A DNA stretch of 64,000 nucleotides from Gadus chalcogrammus (GCF_026213295.1 NC_079426.1:22418535-22482534); one strand, 5' to 3'. Shown: positions 23,101 to 33,315, numbered from the stretch's first letter. Numbers and translations: made by a program. Notes: generated by a model from the letters alone, not told the origin.

Positions 23101-23268
23101 CAGGCTCCAAACGCCCCGGGGGCATGCTGATTTCCCAAGAGGCGGGCCATCTGCTAGCAGACGGGGGCCCTCCAAACGTCTGCATCATTCCTGACGGTTT
23201 GCGGGCCAGCCAGCTCCGTCTCTCATCACAGCACAGGAGGGCTTGGATGGCTCTGCTCGAACCAATGT

Positions 23269-24270
23269 GTGGTCTCTACCATGACTCAGGGGTACCACCT
23301 GCAGTTCTGGCACAGGCCCAGGGTAGCGAGATCTCAGATCTTTACCATAGTGGCCAACCAACTACAACCCCAGATTCTGCGAATGGAGCTGTGTACCCTC
23401 TTAGAGAAGGGGGCGATCTGCGAGGTCGAGCACTCCGACCGCCAAGCGGGGTTCTTCTCTCGATATTTCCTCATCCCCAAGAAGGATGGGGTTCTTTGTC
23501 CTATCTTAGACCTCAGGGGGCTCAACAAATACCTCCGCCCCCCTAAGATACAGGTTCTTGAAGGCTCCGCGGTTTCAGCAGACCATCAAGGCAGGGATTG
23601 GTTCGCGACCATTGATCTGAAAGATGCCTATTTTCAGATTCCAATCTGGCCAGGGCATTAGCGTTCCTGAGATTTGCCTTTGAGGGTTGGATCTTCGAGT
23701 TTCAGGTCCTCCCGTTGGGAATGTCTCCTGCCCCTCTGACTTTTACCAGGTGCATGGTTGCAGTCCTCGCACCCTCGAATACTAAGCTATTTGGACTGAT
23801 CTGTGCAAACTTGGAGGAGCTATGTCGCCAACATGTGGCCCTGCTATTGACTCACATTCAATGTCTGGGGTTGTGCCTTAATACCAACAAGAGCAACTGC
23901 AACCCTGCCGGGTAACGAATTTCCTCAGCATTTGCTTTTGAGTGGCAGACTCCAGGAGGGCTATTGTTACCCTCTCTCCACCGAGACAGCAGTCCTTTGT
24001 GGCCTGTCTCAGTCTCTACACCCTGAGGGCTCAGGGGGACTAGAGGGTTTGCCTAACACTGATGGCACTAGTCCCTCTGGCCATTCTTCACATGCGCCCT
24101 GTTCAGAAGTGTCTCCTGAGTGTAGGCCTGTGTCAACAGAGCCCCGCCCATGCCAAGGTGACGGTTTCCAAAAGGCTCCACAGAGCCCTACTCTGGTGGA
24201 AGGACCCAGCCAACATCAGGAGAGGGCAGGCCATGGGGTCAGTGACTCACCGCCAGATCGTATTTACATA
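23269..24270 (+). pseudogene. DIRS reverse transcriptase remnant
   Basis: Encodes the DIRS RT blocks FFSRYFLIPKKDGVLCPILD, GLNKYLRP, WFATIDLKDAYFQIPI, then after a frameshift near 23,660 LRFAFEGWIFEFQVLPLGMS. The catalytic YxDD block is missing: the sequence goes from TKLF directly to GLICAN, implying a small deletion. A further segment (HRQIVFT) leads into RNase H and stops exactly at the CACTG insertion at 24,270. Confidence 0.8.
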
Positions 24271-25077
24271 CACTGTAAAAAAAAGTTGTAATATAACAGA
24301 ATTTTACTGTTTATTTTACAGATTTTGTCTGTATTTTTAAAATACCATTTAATTTACAAAAAGAGACTGTTATTTTACATGTCAAATGTAAAATAACATG
24401 AAATCACTGTAACTGTGAAAATACACAATATTCCTGTTCTTTTACAAAAAAAAACTATTAGAAATCCATATATTTATTGTTAAAATACGTTCACAAATAT
24501 ATCGTAATTTCACAAATATTTGTCTGTTATTTAAGGGAATAAACCGTCAAATTCAGCTTTAATACTCTAAAAAAAGTTAAAAATCATTTAAAGTTACTAA
24601 GAAATTAAAAGTAAAATAACTATTTAATTAGTAATGTTACTATAATTTCTTTGTTAATTGAAAATGTGTTAATTGATAAAACCACATAAACTAAATGCTT
24701 TTCATCTGTTTCCTTAACCTACCACTTTAAAGCATTACATTCTGCCAATGTTTTGGATGTATGGTTACTTGACCCAGGTTATGGAAACCTTTGATAGAGT
24801 ATGGATTAATTTCAGTGAGGTTGAATGTACATTTTTAATCCTGGTGACTTGACCAAGTTATGGATGCCTTGGATAGAAATGTTACTGTAAACAAACAAAC
24901 TGTATGCAAAACGTTTGATTTATGTTTCTCATCAAAACATATATAAATCATGTAGAACTCTTACAGCTTTGAGGGTTGTTAAATCTATACGTTTCAGTCA
25001 TTTTAAGAAGTAAGAAATAAGTTATGTTTTGTCTGGAACACTATGAACGCGTCATCAACCACGTGGTGAAGAAGAAC

Positions 25078-25250
25078 GATAGTTATGTTATTATAACTCT
25101 AGTTCTATGATTGTAGGCGTAGCCGTCTCTGAAAATTCAAACTATGCACCTATCAGCGTGGGCACCGGCCACATTTCCCACGGTATCGTGTCTATATAAC
25201 GCGGTGTATACCGTCGCTCATCCTCCACGCTTTTCTTTCAGCATTTGGAG
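25078..25250. repeat. DIRS left inverted terminal repeat
   Basis: Matches the reverse complement of about 30,670-30,800. It includes a TATA-like GTCTATATAACG at about 25,190. The outermost 47 bp (AGTTATGTTATTATAACTCT...) also pairs with the internal complementary region, forming a hairpin around the ITR. Confidence 0.85.
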
Positions 25251-25270
25251 GGTACAGCAGGTGGGAAACT

Positions 25271-25368
25271 AGACGGCTACGCCTACAATCATAGAACTAG
25301 AGTTATAATAACATAACTATCGTTCTATTTCATGTAGGCTACGCCGTATAGGCTTCGCCTTATGGGCT
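25271..25368. repeat. DIRS internal complementary region
   Basis: Left part (25,271-25,321) is the reverse complement of the element's left terminus; right part (25,322-25,368, GTTCTATTTCATGTAGGCTA...) is the reverse complement of its right terminus. The junction is at 25,321/25,322. In DIRS elements such a region is thought to template completion of the ends and circle closure. Confidence 0.85.
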
Positions 25369-25893
25369 AAGGTGAAGCTGCGAGCGGAGCCCGATCAATG
25401 TACTCCTGCTGGACCCCAGTCAAAACGACCTAAGTCACCAGAACACATTAAGACTCAAAAAGCCAAGGAAGTGTAAAACACAACAGCTTTATAAAAACTA
25501 ATTCCTCCTAGATCAAGCAACGCAATGATCAAGGGAGAAAAAAGTGAGTCTGTAAAGACTCCGGCTCTATTCCGTGCTTCATGGAACCCATGAAAAGGAA
25601 AAGAAAACCAGAGCAACACGGTTTCCATTAGGTCCGCTACCACCGGGGGCGGAGCTACGGAATTCGGCTCTCCAATAATGGGACTCTCTCGGCCGTTTCT
25701 TATTTGAAGAAAACGGCGGGAGTGCCTCACTGGTAAACAAAACCACCAGACAATTGGCGAGCCAATAGAAAACCCCCTAGCCTGTTTTTCATTTGAAAAA
25801 AGGTGGGAGAGTAAGAGACTGGTAATCAAGACCAACTCGCCAGCCGGCGAGAGGAAATCCAACCACGCCGCTTTAAAGAACATGTCTATATTC

Positions 25894-27000
25894 TTAAGCC
25901 GTAAAAGGGGTCCCGGACTCTAGCACAGAGTTGCCGAGTGAGCCCCTGGACATGTCTAACATGTAAAAACGGACAAAGAGGCCGAGGGAAGACCAAGACG
26001 CAGCCGCGCAGATGTCTTCCACCGAAACGCCCTTGAGTAGAGCCGTTGAAGCGGCCACGCTCCGTGTGGAGTGAGCTTTAACGCCCAACGGTGGCGCCAA
26101 GCCCTGCCGAGAGTAGGCTAGGCAAACACCCTCACATACCCAGCGAGAAAACCGCTGCTTAGAGAGAGCGCGGCCCCTGCTAGCGTCGCTATAACACACA
26201 AACAACTGTTGTGTGGAGCGGAACGCTGCCGAGCGATTCACGTACATAGCCAACGCCCGAACCGGGCACAGGAGATGCAACTCAGCCTCCGCCTCACTAG
26301 AATGAGGCGGGGGGTGAAAAGCCTTAAGCACAATATCCCTCGACCGAAAAGAACTATTAATGTTCTTCGGGAGGAACGCAGGATTAGGTCTGAGCAACGC
26401 GAAGGAGCTGTCCTCGTTTAGCAACAAGCAACTCGGGCTGACAGACAGAGCGGTTAGCTCACCGGCCCGCTTGGCAGAAACCAAGGCCAACAAGAGCGCC
26501 GTCTTAAATGACAGGGCATCCAAAGGGGCCTGGGAGAGAGGCTCGAAAGGATCCCTGGACAATCCGCGCAACACGGTGGGGAGATCCCAGCGTGGTGTAA
26601 GCACGCGTGAAACAGGCCTAACCCGTCTAGCCCCACGCAAGAATCTCTTGACCAGTGGATGGCTGAAGATCGGTCCACCATCACAGCCTGCATGGCCAGC
26701 CGAAACGGCTGCCGCATAGACCTTGATAGTGGAGAAAGCCAAACCTTTTTCCAATAAGTTTTGCAGAAACGAAAGCACGCTTCCCACCTCGCATTGAGAT
26801 GGGACAGCGTGGTTCGTCTCACACCAATTAGAGAAGGCGCACCACTTCGCCGCATAGAGGGAAGAAGTAGAAGGCGCACGAGCACTCTGAATAGTGTTGA
26901 TAACCGTCTCAGGCAAACCTTTGCCCTGCAGGATCAACCTCTCAGGAGCCAAACCAACAGCCGTCCCGAGACATCGGGCTGGTGGTGCACCGTCCCGTGG
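25894..27000 (-). CDS. DIRS tyrosine recombinase (integrase)
   Basis: The minus-strand frame is open much farther upstream (to 28,443), but only the part after about 27,000 reads as recombinase; the earlier part is a shadow of RT-RNase H. N-terminal core-binding region: IQSARAPSTSSLYAAKWCAF and FLQNLLEKGLAFSTIKVYAA. Catalytic region: first arginine in ALVSAKRAGELTALSV, the HSTR (HxxR) box, a following tryptophan (ASWSS) and the nucleophile tyrosine in VRFYMLDM. All expected catalytic residues are present and the frame is uninterrupted to its stop at 25,894. It would join the cDNA circle to the target without a duplication. It overlaps the RT-RNase H frame by a few dozen bases, the usual DIRS arrangement. 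Confidence 0.9.
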   Translation of the reverse strand, partial: PRDGAPPARCLGTAVGLAPERLILQGKGLPETVINTIQSARAPSTSSLYAAKWCAFSNWCETNHAVPSQCEVGSVLSFLQNLLEKGLAFSTIKVYAAAVSAGHAGCDGGPIFSHPLVKRFLRGARRVRPVSRVLTPRWDLPTVLRGLSRDPFEPLSQAPLDALSFKTALLLALVSAKRAGELTALSVSPSCLLLNEDSSFALLRPNPAFLPKNINSSFRSRDIVLKAFHPPPHSSEAEAELHLLCPVRALAMYVNRSAAFRSTQQLFVCYSDASRGRALSKQRFSRWVCEGVCLAYSRQGLAPPLGVKAHSTRSVAASTALLKGVSVEDICAAASWSSLGLFVRFYMLDMSRGSLGNSVLESGTPFTA

Positions 27001-28505
27001 GCCTGTGAAAGCGCATCCGGCCTGAATGGTACTGGCCAAGGCGCCGACCGCGAGAGCGCGGCCAGCTCTGGAAACCACAGAGCTGAACGGTTCTCCGGGG
27101 CCACTAATATCAGGGACAGTCTCTCCTGTCTGACCCGTTCCAGAAGAGGAAGGATCAGCTGGAGCGGGGGAAACGCATACAAGAGAGCCCGCGGCCAAGG
27201 TGTGTGTGCCAACGCATCTACCCCCAACGGGGGAAGATCCCGAGGGCTGAGGGAGAACCACCACCTGCAGTGCGTGTTCTCCCGGGACGCGAAGAGGTCC
27301 ACCTGCGCTGTCCCGAACCTCTGCCAGATCAATCTGACAATGTCGGGATGTAACCGCCACTCGTCTCGGCGGGGACCGCCTCGAGACATGAGGTCCGCCC
27401 CAAAGTTCTGGGCGCCCGCGATGTGCAGGGCTCTCAGACTGCGGAGATACTGATGAGCCCAAAGCCAGAGCTCGACCGCCTTTCGGTGGAGAGCAGGGGA
27501 GCGGACTCCCCCCTGTCTGTTGATGTACGCCGCCGCCGACACGCTGTCTGTCCTGATCAGAACGTGGCGGCCGCGCACCAGGTGAAAGAAATGCAACAGC
27601 ACTTTCCTCACAGCGTCGAGTTCCAACACATTTATGTGTGCTGTAGGGGGCGTGCGCCACTCGTCTCCGACCGAGTGAGAGAGGCACGTTCCTCCCCAAC
27701 CCGTCAACGAGGCGTCCGTGAAGACCACTACGTAGGACGCCACCCTGCCCAGTGGAACACCCTTGAGAAGGGCGGAGGGTCCTTTCCAATATTCCAGGTC
27801 TGGCGACACCGAACGGGGGACGAGGAGCATCCTGAGCTTGTGTCGCCTGGGGTCCAACCGTTGGCGAGCAAACCACCGCTGGAGTCTGCGCATAAAAAGC
27901 AGACCCAGGGGGACCACGGGGTGGGCAGCTGCCATCAGCCCCAACAGGCGCATGGTGGACAGTGCGGTCACGTTTCTGCGAACGTGAAAACGGGAGAGCG
28001 CCGACAGGATGGCGTCTCGCCGAGGAGGCGAAAGCATCGCAGTCATGGTGGCTGAGTCTAGGCAAAGCCCCAAGTAGACTGTCTGCCGGCTGGGGAGCGG
28101 GGAGCTCTTCTCCCAGTTGATGGCAAAACCCAGGAAGGAGAGATGGTTTATCACCAACATGGTGTCCCTTCTCGCGGTCTCTTCTGAGTTGCTCAGAATA
28201 AGCAGATCGTCTAGGTAGAAAAGAATCCTCTTTCCCTGACGTCTGAGCGGTTCCAACACCGTCTCCACACACTTCGAGAAGGTGCGCGGAGCCAGGGAAT
28301 AGCCGAACGGCAGACACTGGTACTCGTACGCCATCCCCATAAAGGCAAAGCGGAGAAACTTCCTGTGCGCCTGCCGAACAGGGACGTGGAAGTAAGCATC
28401 CTTGAGATCCAGGGATGTGAACCAATCGTCCTCTCTCACACACCGGAACAATGCTCCGACCGTGAGCATTCTGAACTTCCTCGTGGCAACGAATCTGTTG
28501 AACAC
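26934..28505 (-). CDS. DIRS reverse transcriptase-RNase H
   Basis: 523 codons, open throughout. RT blocks: WFTSLDLKDAYFHVPV (residues 28-43), FLRFAFMGMAYEYQCLPFGY (50-69) and the catalytic YLDD (97-100). RNase H: VVVFTDASLTGWGG, INVLELDAVRKVLLHF, VLIRTDSVSAAAYINRQGG and QNFGADLMSR, carrying the acidic catalytic residues. The C-terminal ~100 residues (DLFASRENTHCRWWF, LILVAPE) correspond to the domain after RNase H in DIRS elements, annotated in relatives as methyltransferase-like. The ATG at 28,505 is only where the frame opens; the RT really begins upstream in another frame (28,525-28,887), so a frameshift near 28,560 disables the full polyprotein. Confidence 0.9.
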   Translation of the reverse strand: MFNRFVATRKFRMLTVGALFRCVREDDWFTSLDLKDAYFHVPVRQAHRKFLRFAFMGMAYEYQCLPFGYSLAPRTFSKCVETVLEPLRRQGKRILFYLDDLLILSNSEETARRDTMLVINHLSFLGFAINWEKSSPLPSRQTVYLGLCLDSATMTAMLSPPRRDAILSALSRFHVRRNVTALSTMRLLGLMAAAHPVVPLGLLFMRRLQRWFARQRLDPRRHKLRMLLVPRSVSPDLEYWKGPSALLKGVPLGRVASYVVVFTDASLTGWGGTCLSHSVGDEWRTPPTAHINVLELDAVRKVLLHFFHLVRGRHVLIRTDSVSAAAYINRQGGVRSPALHRKAVELWLWAHQYLRSLRALHIAGAQNFGADLMSRGGPRRDEWRLHPDIVRLIWQRFGTAQVDLFASRENTHCRWWFSLSPRDLPPLGVDALAHTPWPRALLYAFPPLQLILPLLERVRQERLSLILVAPENRSALWFPELAALSRSAPWPVPFRPDALSQAHGTVHHQPDVSGRLLVWLLRG

Positions 28506-28524
28506 GCGAAGATCCAGAATAGGT

Positions 28525-28887
28525 CTAATTTCCCCTGATTTCTTGGAAACCAGGAAGTAGCGGGAATAAAAAACCTAGGTGAGACTCGTGGGGGGGAACG
28601 ACAGTGATGGACCCCTTTACCAAGAGACGTGCCACCTCTGCTGCAAGACCCGTGCTCGCAGCCGGGTCCCGTAGCGTGGTCTCCACCAACCCCATAAAGG
28701 GTGGGGGACAACGCTTGAACTGTATGGGATGGCCCCATCTCAACGTGGTGTCCAACCACGATGGCAGAACGCACCGCTCTTGCACGCATAGCGGTTGGAG
28801 AGAGGGTGAGCCGACAGCTGAGGAAGACCGTCCAGGAATAACCCGTATTCCTCTGCCCCTACCGCCTTCACACTGCGTGTGAACCAT
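28525..28887 (-). pseudogene. DIRS RT N-terminal segment, frameshifted
   Basis: Encodes the region just before RT: LDTTLRWGHPIQFKRCPPPF, AAEVARLLVKGSITVVPPHE, then loses frame where SRYFLVSKKSGE should follow. An A-run (about 28,567-28,572) is the likely indel site. Only a single-base change separates it from the 523-codon frame downstream. Confidence 0.75.
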
Positions 28888-29369
28888 GGGGGGCTCCCCA
28901 TGAAAGGGAGGAGGCTCAGCGAGCGTAGGAGACGTACCACAACTAGCAGTTGTAAAAACAACGAGCTGTCTAGACGTCGCGCTCGTGCCCGCTGAACAGG
29001 GAGCGAGCCGTCCGGCCGCAGCACCTGTCCGCAGGCTGTAGCCACAGCGCGCGGACCCATCTCCTCACCTATAATGTGGGGAACCAGGAGACCGGTACAA
29101 GCGGCCGTATCCACGGGCTCGTGCAACGAGTCTCTGATCCGTCCACGAGGCTCCAAGGGACGCCGCTTCTTAGAAGCAGGTGAACCAGAGGCCATGTGAA
29201 CACGCCGTCCGACCGCCACCCTACAGCCACAGGGCTGAGAGGGGGGAAGAGGCAACATGGAGGAACGCACCACAAGCGTAGGACGCAGGTGGCCTGAGGA
29301 ATATCGCTCTTTAGGTACCATGTAGCCTACCGCTGTTCGGCCGAACGGTCTTTACTTTTTCTTTTTTTT

Positions 29370-29726
29370 TTATTTAATAGGGAAAGAAAAAGTAGGAGCA
29401 AGCTTCCGGAACTTACCGGTCCGTGGCGCTGCTCTACCCGGCTGCTGCGGCACCGGGGCAGGAATCGGAGGCGGCCCCCTGGAACACTGGGACCGGTCTG
29501 GACCCCGCCTCCTCCCAGCCTGCTGGTGGGAGGAGCACGTGAGAATCGCCCCGAACCGGGAACGATTCTCACGGACTGACTGCTGGTGCGCGAGCACCTC
29601 GGAGAACCGGGGACCAAATAGGCCATCAGGCGCTAGTGGACCCTGGACGAGGCTGGCCCGCTCTCGTTCCTGCACCGCAGTGTGGGAGAGCCATATGACC
29701 CTTTGAATCATGGTAGCCCACGCCAT
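29370..29726 (-). CDS. DIRS gag, C-terminal part
   Basis: 118-codon frame with IWLSHTAVQERERASLVQGP and DGLFGPRFSEVLAHQQSV, a block that precedes a proline/arginine-rich linker in fish DIRS gag proteins. Probably continuous with the N-terminal gag segment (30,050-30,601) in the ancestral element; frameshifts lie between. Confidence 0.6.
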   Translation of the reverse strand: MAWATMIQRVIWLSHTAVQERERASLVQGPLAPDGLFGPRFSEVLAHQQSVRENRSRFGAILTCSSHQQAGRRRGPDRSQCSRGPPPIPAPVPQQPGRAAPRTGKFRKLAPTFSFPIK

Positions 29727-30049
29727 ATGCCGGCCGGCCGAAACGGCTATCGGCTGGCATAGCTGGAGGATGGCGCTGGAAAAAGCGGGAAACCGCCAGC
29801 CATCTCACGGCTTCCTCCGGGCCGTAGGCCTCCCTGTCAGCAAACAAGGAGACCATGGCAGAGGAGAGCAGGGCGATGTTGTTGACCGCCGTCGCGGATT
29901 GTCGGCCTAACGTCCGTTAGGCCGACAATCTGCTTCTGGAGGCGGTCGGGGGGCAGCGGCTTTTCGTTAGGGCGCCATCCGGCGCCCGGACAGAGAAGCG
30001 CTGCCAGTGGAGGCTCCAGGCGAGGGATTCCCCTCGCTTACCGGAGCCT

Positions 30050-30601
30050 TCAGGGTAGAAGGGTCCCCACCTGCAGCAGTAAACAAGTGCTGCGCAGGCG
30101 GGAACAAGGGGTAACCCGCCGGGAAGCAGATGGGGTGCGAAAGCACTCGCCCTGCATATCGTCAGATACGGGGGCGAGAGGCGGGGCCGGCATGGGAAAC
30201 CCTTTGATGGCCGCCGCCTCACCCATGATCTCCCCGCGACGGTGGCGGTTGTAACCCGAGAGCGGGAAAAACCGGACGCCGAGTCGCCGTCCATGGAGGC
30301 GTCGTCGTCGGCGTCGATGATGCCATCGCGTCAGGTCCACCGCAGGGGAAAAGAAGAGATGCCTGGAGAGGATCCCCTCTTCAGGCAGCTCCCGGCAGGC
30401 GACACAGGAGACGGGGGCCGCCATAGCAGCCTCGGCGTGGTCGGTGCCGAGGCACACAGAGCACGCCAAGTGCCCATCACCCGGTACCAGGGAGGGACAG
30501 GAGGCGCAAAGGAGTCCTGAAAAGGACCTAGCTCCAGGAGCGCTCTCAGGTGGCCCTGAAAAGGGGCCGTTTGTCCGCGGCCTCGCCCGAGCCGCTGCCA
30601 C
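30050..30601 (-). CDS. DIRS gag, N-terminal cysteine-rich part
   Basis: 183-codon frame whose residues about 30-75 hold a cysteine/histidine pattern: CASC, then CSVCLGTDHAEAA, then CVACREL. This pattern is typical of the N-terminus of teleost DIRS gag-like proteins and may bind zinc and nucleic acid. An arginine/histidine-rich stretch (HHRRRRRRLHGRR) follows. The real C-terminus is unclear because the frame changes before 29,726. Confidence 0.65.
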   Translation of the reverse strand: MAAARARPRTNGPFSGPPESAPGARSFSGLLCASCPSLVPGDGHLACSVCLGTDHAEAAMAAPVSCVACRELPEEGILSRHLFFSPAVDLTRWHHRRRRRRLHGRRLGVRFFPLSGYNRHRRGEIMGEAAAIKGFPMPAPPLAPVSDDMQGECFRTPSASRRVTPCSRLRSTCLLLQVGTLLP

Positions 30602-30669
30602 CGGCTCGGGAGATCCGTGTTTAAGTCTTCATCTTCTTCTTAATAGTAGTTCTCAATTTCTCGCTGATA

Positions 30670-30861
30670 AGCACAAGTGCTGAAAGAAAAGGGAGGATGA
30701 GCGACGGTATACACCGCGTTATATAGACACGATACCGTGGGAAATGTGGGCGGTGCCCACGCTGATAGGTGCATAGTTTGAATTTTCAGCGCGCGCAAGC
30801 GCGCGCACGGGACAAGCCCATAAGGCGAAGCCTAGACGGCGTAGCCTACATGAAATAGAAC
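30670..30861. repeat. DIRS right inverted terminal repeat
   Basis: Reverse complement of the left ITR core plus a GCGCGC palindrome (about 30,789-30,806) absent on the left. The TATA-like block on the minus strand (GTCTATATAACGCGG) is well placed to start transcription of gag. Confidence 0.8.
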
Positions 30862-32566
30862 ATTGCCATTTTGTGTTGAATGCGTGTGGACCTGGGGAGA
30901 TATCTTTCAAGGTAATTAAATCTTACCAAATATGTCACTGTTAGAGTCAGTCACTCTAAAATACTAGTTTTAATTTGCTCGTAAGGTTGCGCAACATGTT
31001 TATGTCGAGGTATTTTTTGATAGTTTATTCTAATGTGTTAAAGTTCGCTGTGGTTACTATTCGCTGGCGTTAGCTAGGCCTAAACAACTTTAATTTAGCT
31101 CATGACTCATTCACGAAATTAGGGAATAAAGCATGTTTTTCTATCGTGTGAAAGCGTAGTTGACTTTCCTTAGAACTATGAAGTGAATTGGTGTAATTCG
31201 CTGGGGGGAGGGGGAGTTACTAACTGCATGCTTAAGCAACTCAAAATGTTGGCGCATTTTTTGGGATATATTCACTATACAACGGTGGGGAAAGTCGCTG
31301 GTAATGTCTTTATTTGTTATGCTGCTATGCCTGGTAAAACGTAAAAACGTGTGAGTATATTAATTGGGCCAGTGAGAATTTTGATGGTCCTGTCTGTAGC
31401 CGAGGGCTCTGTAGGCGTCACGTACACGCGGCAATGGCAGCTAGCGTTTAGCATTAGGCTAATATTAGCATCGCTGGGTAGCAAAGGCATTCATAGTTTT
31501 AGCGGTTTGGTCTTTACCAGCTATACCTAGCCTTCCCCAGTCATTGTAACGGACTGGGTATTATGTAATGTTGTGTTATGTGTTTTCCTCTGTTAAAATA
31601 GTTTGTTTATGTCCATTTCACGGGGTTGAGTTGTTGGGATTCCAGAGAGTTGGTGGATATGTCATAGGCTGTAGGGTCGTGATTGGCTGAGAACCAGGAA
31701 ACGTTATCGTTGTTCTGGCGAGAGAGCTAGGCTAAAGTGCGATGCTAATATTGGCCTAATGCTAAACGCTAGCTCCTATTGCCGAGTTTTCGTGACGCCT
31801 ACGGAGCCCTCGGTTATAGACAGACCGTCGCCGTTCTCACTGACCCAACAGTTTATTCGATGTAGTTGCTTTTGCGTTGGCTACAGCCCACAGTAGCCTG
31901 TGTATTAATTGGGAAATAAATCGCCAGAAAACCCCAGTTCCGTCTCGTGGCATTTTTAGAGGGACGCTACAATGTAATGTTTTCATTTCATTTTGTTGTG
32001 TTAAGAATGTATTATTTTTTAAGGTCTTGATGTCTAATTACCTTAATAGAGCCATATTAAAATGAGAAATGAGGGAGATTTTTATTTAACTGTTGTATGG
32101 AAATGTTTATTTAAGGGTAAACTTGTTCTGTAGAAACTGTTTGAATCATAAAGTATTTGTTTTAGTTTTTTTAGGTATAGGTAATTGGTGTTGAGACAGT
32201 TGGGTTGAGACGGGCTTCTGCTTCAAGCATTGTTCCTAAGGCTCTGTAGAAATGGTGAGTATTTAAATGCTTTATTTGATTCACTTGACTTATTTAAACT
32301 TAATAGTATTAGAATGTTGCTGTCAATTTATGAAAATTAATCTTAATATTTTGGTACTGTGTGATAACATTAGCCTGCAGTAATATACTTTCCTGTGTGA
32401 TTTATTAGGTCCCCATTCAACAGTTTAAAAGCACCATGAACAATGAATTGCATAAACTACAATAAAGAGTAACTGTGAAGCATGTTGACCGATTCTTTTA
32501 GGAAAGCTATATGGATGTATTTGGTTGGCTGGCCTAACATTTTCCCCTCTTTCTCTCTTTCCAGTG
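30862..32566 (+). other. Likely 5' non-coding part of the CACTG-element gene
   Basis: After the DIRS, sequence resumes and reaches a donor-like AAG|GTAATT at 30,911. A second potential small exon ends at ATG|GTGAGT (32,250-32,252). No coding exon is certain. A foldback MITE occupies 31,365-31,847. The rest is AT-rich intron-like sequence. Confidence 0.35.
31365..31847. mobile_element. Foldback MITE, ~480 bp
   Basis: TGGGCCAGTGAGAA at the left is mirrored by TTCTCACTGACCCA at the right, and the inverted similarity continues for about 105 bp (GCTAGCGTTTAGCATTAGGC against GCCTAATGCTAAACGCTAGC). No ORF; target duplication not clear. Confidence 0.8.
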
Positions 32567-33103
32567 ATGTGGCAGTGTAAGGGGTGTTCCGTTGCAGTAG
32601 CTAGTAGGTCTTTACTTCTTAATCATTATAAACTCAAGCATCCACATTTTGGGCGCACCATCCACTATCCATGTACATTTAAGACTTGGAATGCTTTAAT
32701 TGTACACCAAAGTAGAGTTCATTCAACACAAGTTAGTCGGACTCAAAAAGAGTTGGTTACTTTCAGCTGTCACTTATGTAGATGCAAATTTCTATCTAAT
32801 GAAAGGGAATACTTTATTAATATCAACATACATCTGAGGAGAAATGAAATTGTCTCTGACATGTTTGTTGGCTGTACTTTTCAAACCAATATTTATGGAA
32901 CGTTTATGTCTCATAAGAGAAACCGACACACACCTCATAACCTAACTGATTTTATTCCTGGTATTGTGTTAACGACTACATTAGCATCACCATCATTACA
33001 TGATTCTTCAGCTGATTGCCAGGATGAGGAGTTTGTGGAAGAGGAAGTTTCTGTTGCACCCCTAGGTTTGGAAGAACAATACAGACCAATTTATATATTT
33101 TAA
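32567..33103 (+). CDS. C2H2 zinc-finger exon of the CACTG-element gene
   Basis: Follows a strong acceptor (TTTCTCTCTTTCCAG, ending 32,564); the first ATG is 32,567. The first finger is canonical: C-x2-C-x12-H-x4-H in WQCKGCSVAVASRSLLLNHY and on to KLKH. Two or three degenerate fingers follow (YPCTFKTWNALIVHQSRVH; FSCHLCRCKF; HKRNRH). An acidic serine-rich linker ends the frame. This head resembles the N-terminus of a large fish protein family in which C2H2 fingers precede a tnp2-like (CMC) transposase core; that core is absent here. The frame stops at 33,101-33,103; a donor before it (for example GAG GAA|GTTTCT near 33,045) could splice to the next exon, but I cannot choose one. The product could bind the element's subterminal repeats. 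Confidence 0.6.
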   Translation: MWQCKGCSVAVASRSLLLNHYKLKHPHFGRTIHYPCTFKTWNALIVHQSRVHSTQVSRTQKELVTFSCHLCRCKFLSNEREYFININIHLRRNEIVSDMFVGCTFQTNIYGTFMSHKRNRHTPHNLTDFIPGIVLTTTLASPSLHDSSADCQDEEFVEEEVSVAPLGLEEQYRPIYIF

Positions 33104-33159
33104 ATATAAGATCATTAGAAAATGAAGTAATCAAATGATTGTCTTATTTTTTTTTTCAG

Positions 33160-33315
33160 ATAAATGCAGAATTTAAGCGCATTACCACCATGCCCCTGCA
33201 ATCCAGATTTCTGACACAGCTGGATGTAAGATCTGACAAACTTCTAAAGCTGTTCGAAAAACGAGGAGGACAGATAGGCAAGCGTCTTGAGAGAACTTTG
33301 GCCCCCATGACTCAA
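33160..33315 (+). CDS. SAMD3-like protein, exon
   Basis: 52 codons, phase 0 at both ends, acceptor TTTTTTTCAG (ends 33,159), donor CAA|GTAAGA. It encodes INAEFKRITTMPLQSRFLTQ and KLLKLFEKRGGQIGKRLER, matching a helical region of fish proteins annotated as sterile-alpha-motif domain-containing protein 3-like, where a similar block lies after the SAM/coil part. With the next two exons it forms one continuous reading frame. Confidence 0.65.

Larger units (their letters stand above)
25078..30861 (-). mobile_element. Near-complete DIRS retrotransposon
   Basis: 5,784 bp, minus strand. Left end GATAGTTATG at 25,078, right end GAAATAGAAC at 30,861. Inverted terminal repeats share about 130 bp (GAAAATTCAAACTATGCACC ... 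TTTCTTTCAGCA). An internal complementary region at 25,271-25,368 repeats the two outer ends joined head to head (ACTATC|GTTCTATTT), the hallmark of DIRS replication through a circle. No target-site duplication: the host flank ends GAAC like the element's right end, as expected for recombinase-mediated entry at a short identity. Gene order on the minus strand is gag, RT-RNase H, tyrosine recombinase. RT, RNase H and recombinase motifs are intact; a frameshift near 28,560 separates the N-terminal RT part. Confidence 0.9.

Noticed and set aside
26760..27453. Plus-strand ORFs across the DIRS element (230 and 210 codons)
   Set aside because: Antisense shadows of the RT-RNase H and recombinase genes.
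27001..28443. First half of an 849-codon minus-strand ORF
   Set aside because: Only the last ~370 codons are recombinase; the first part is out-of-frame shadow of the RT-RNase H gene.
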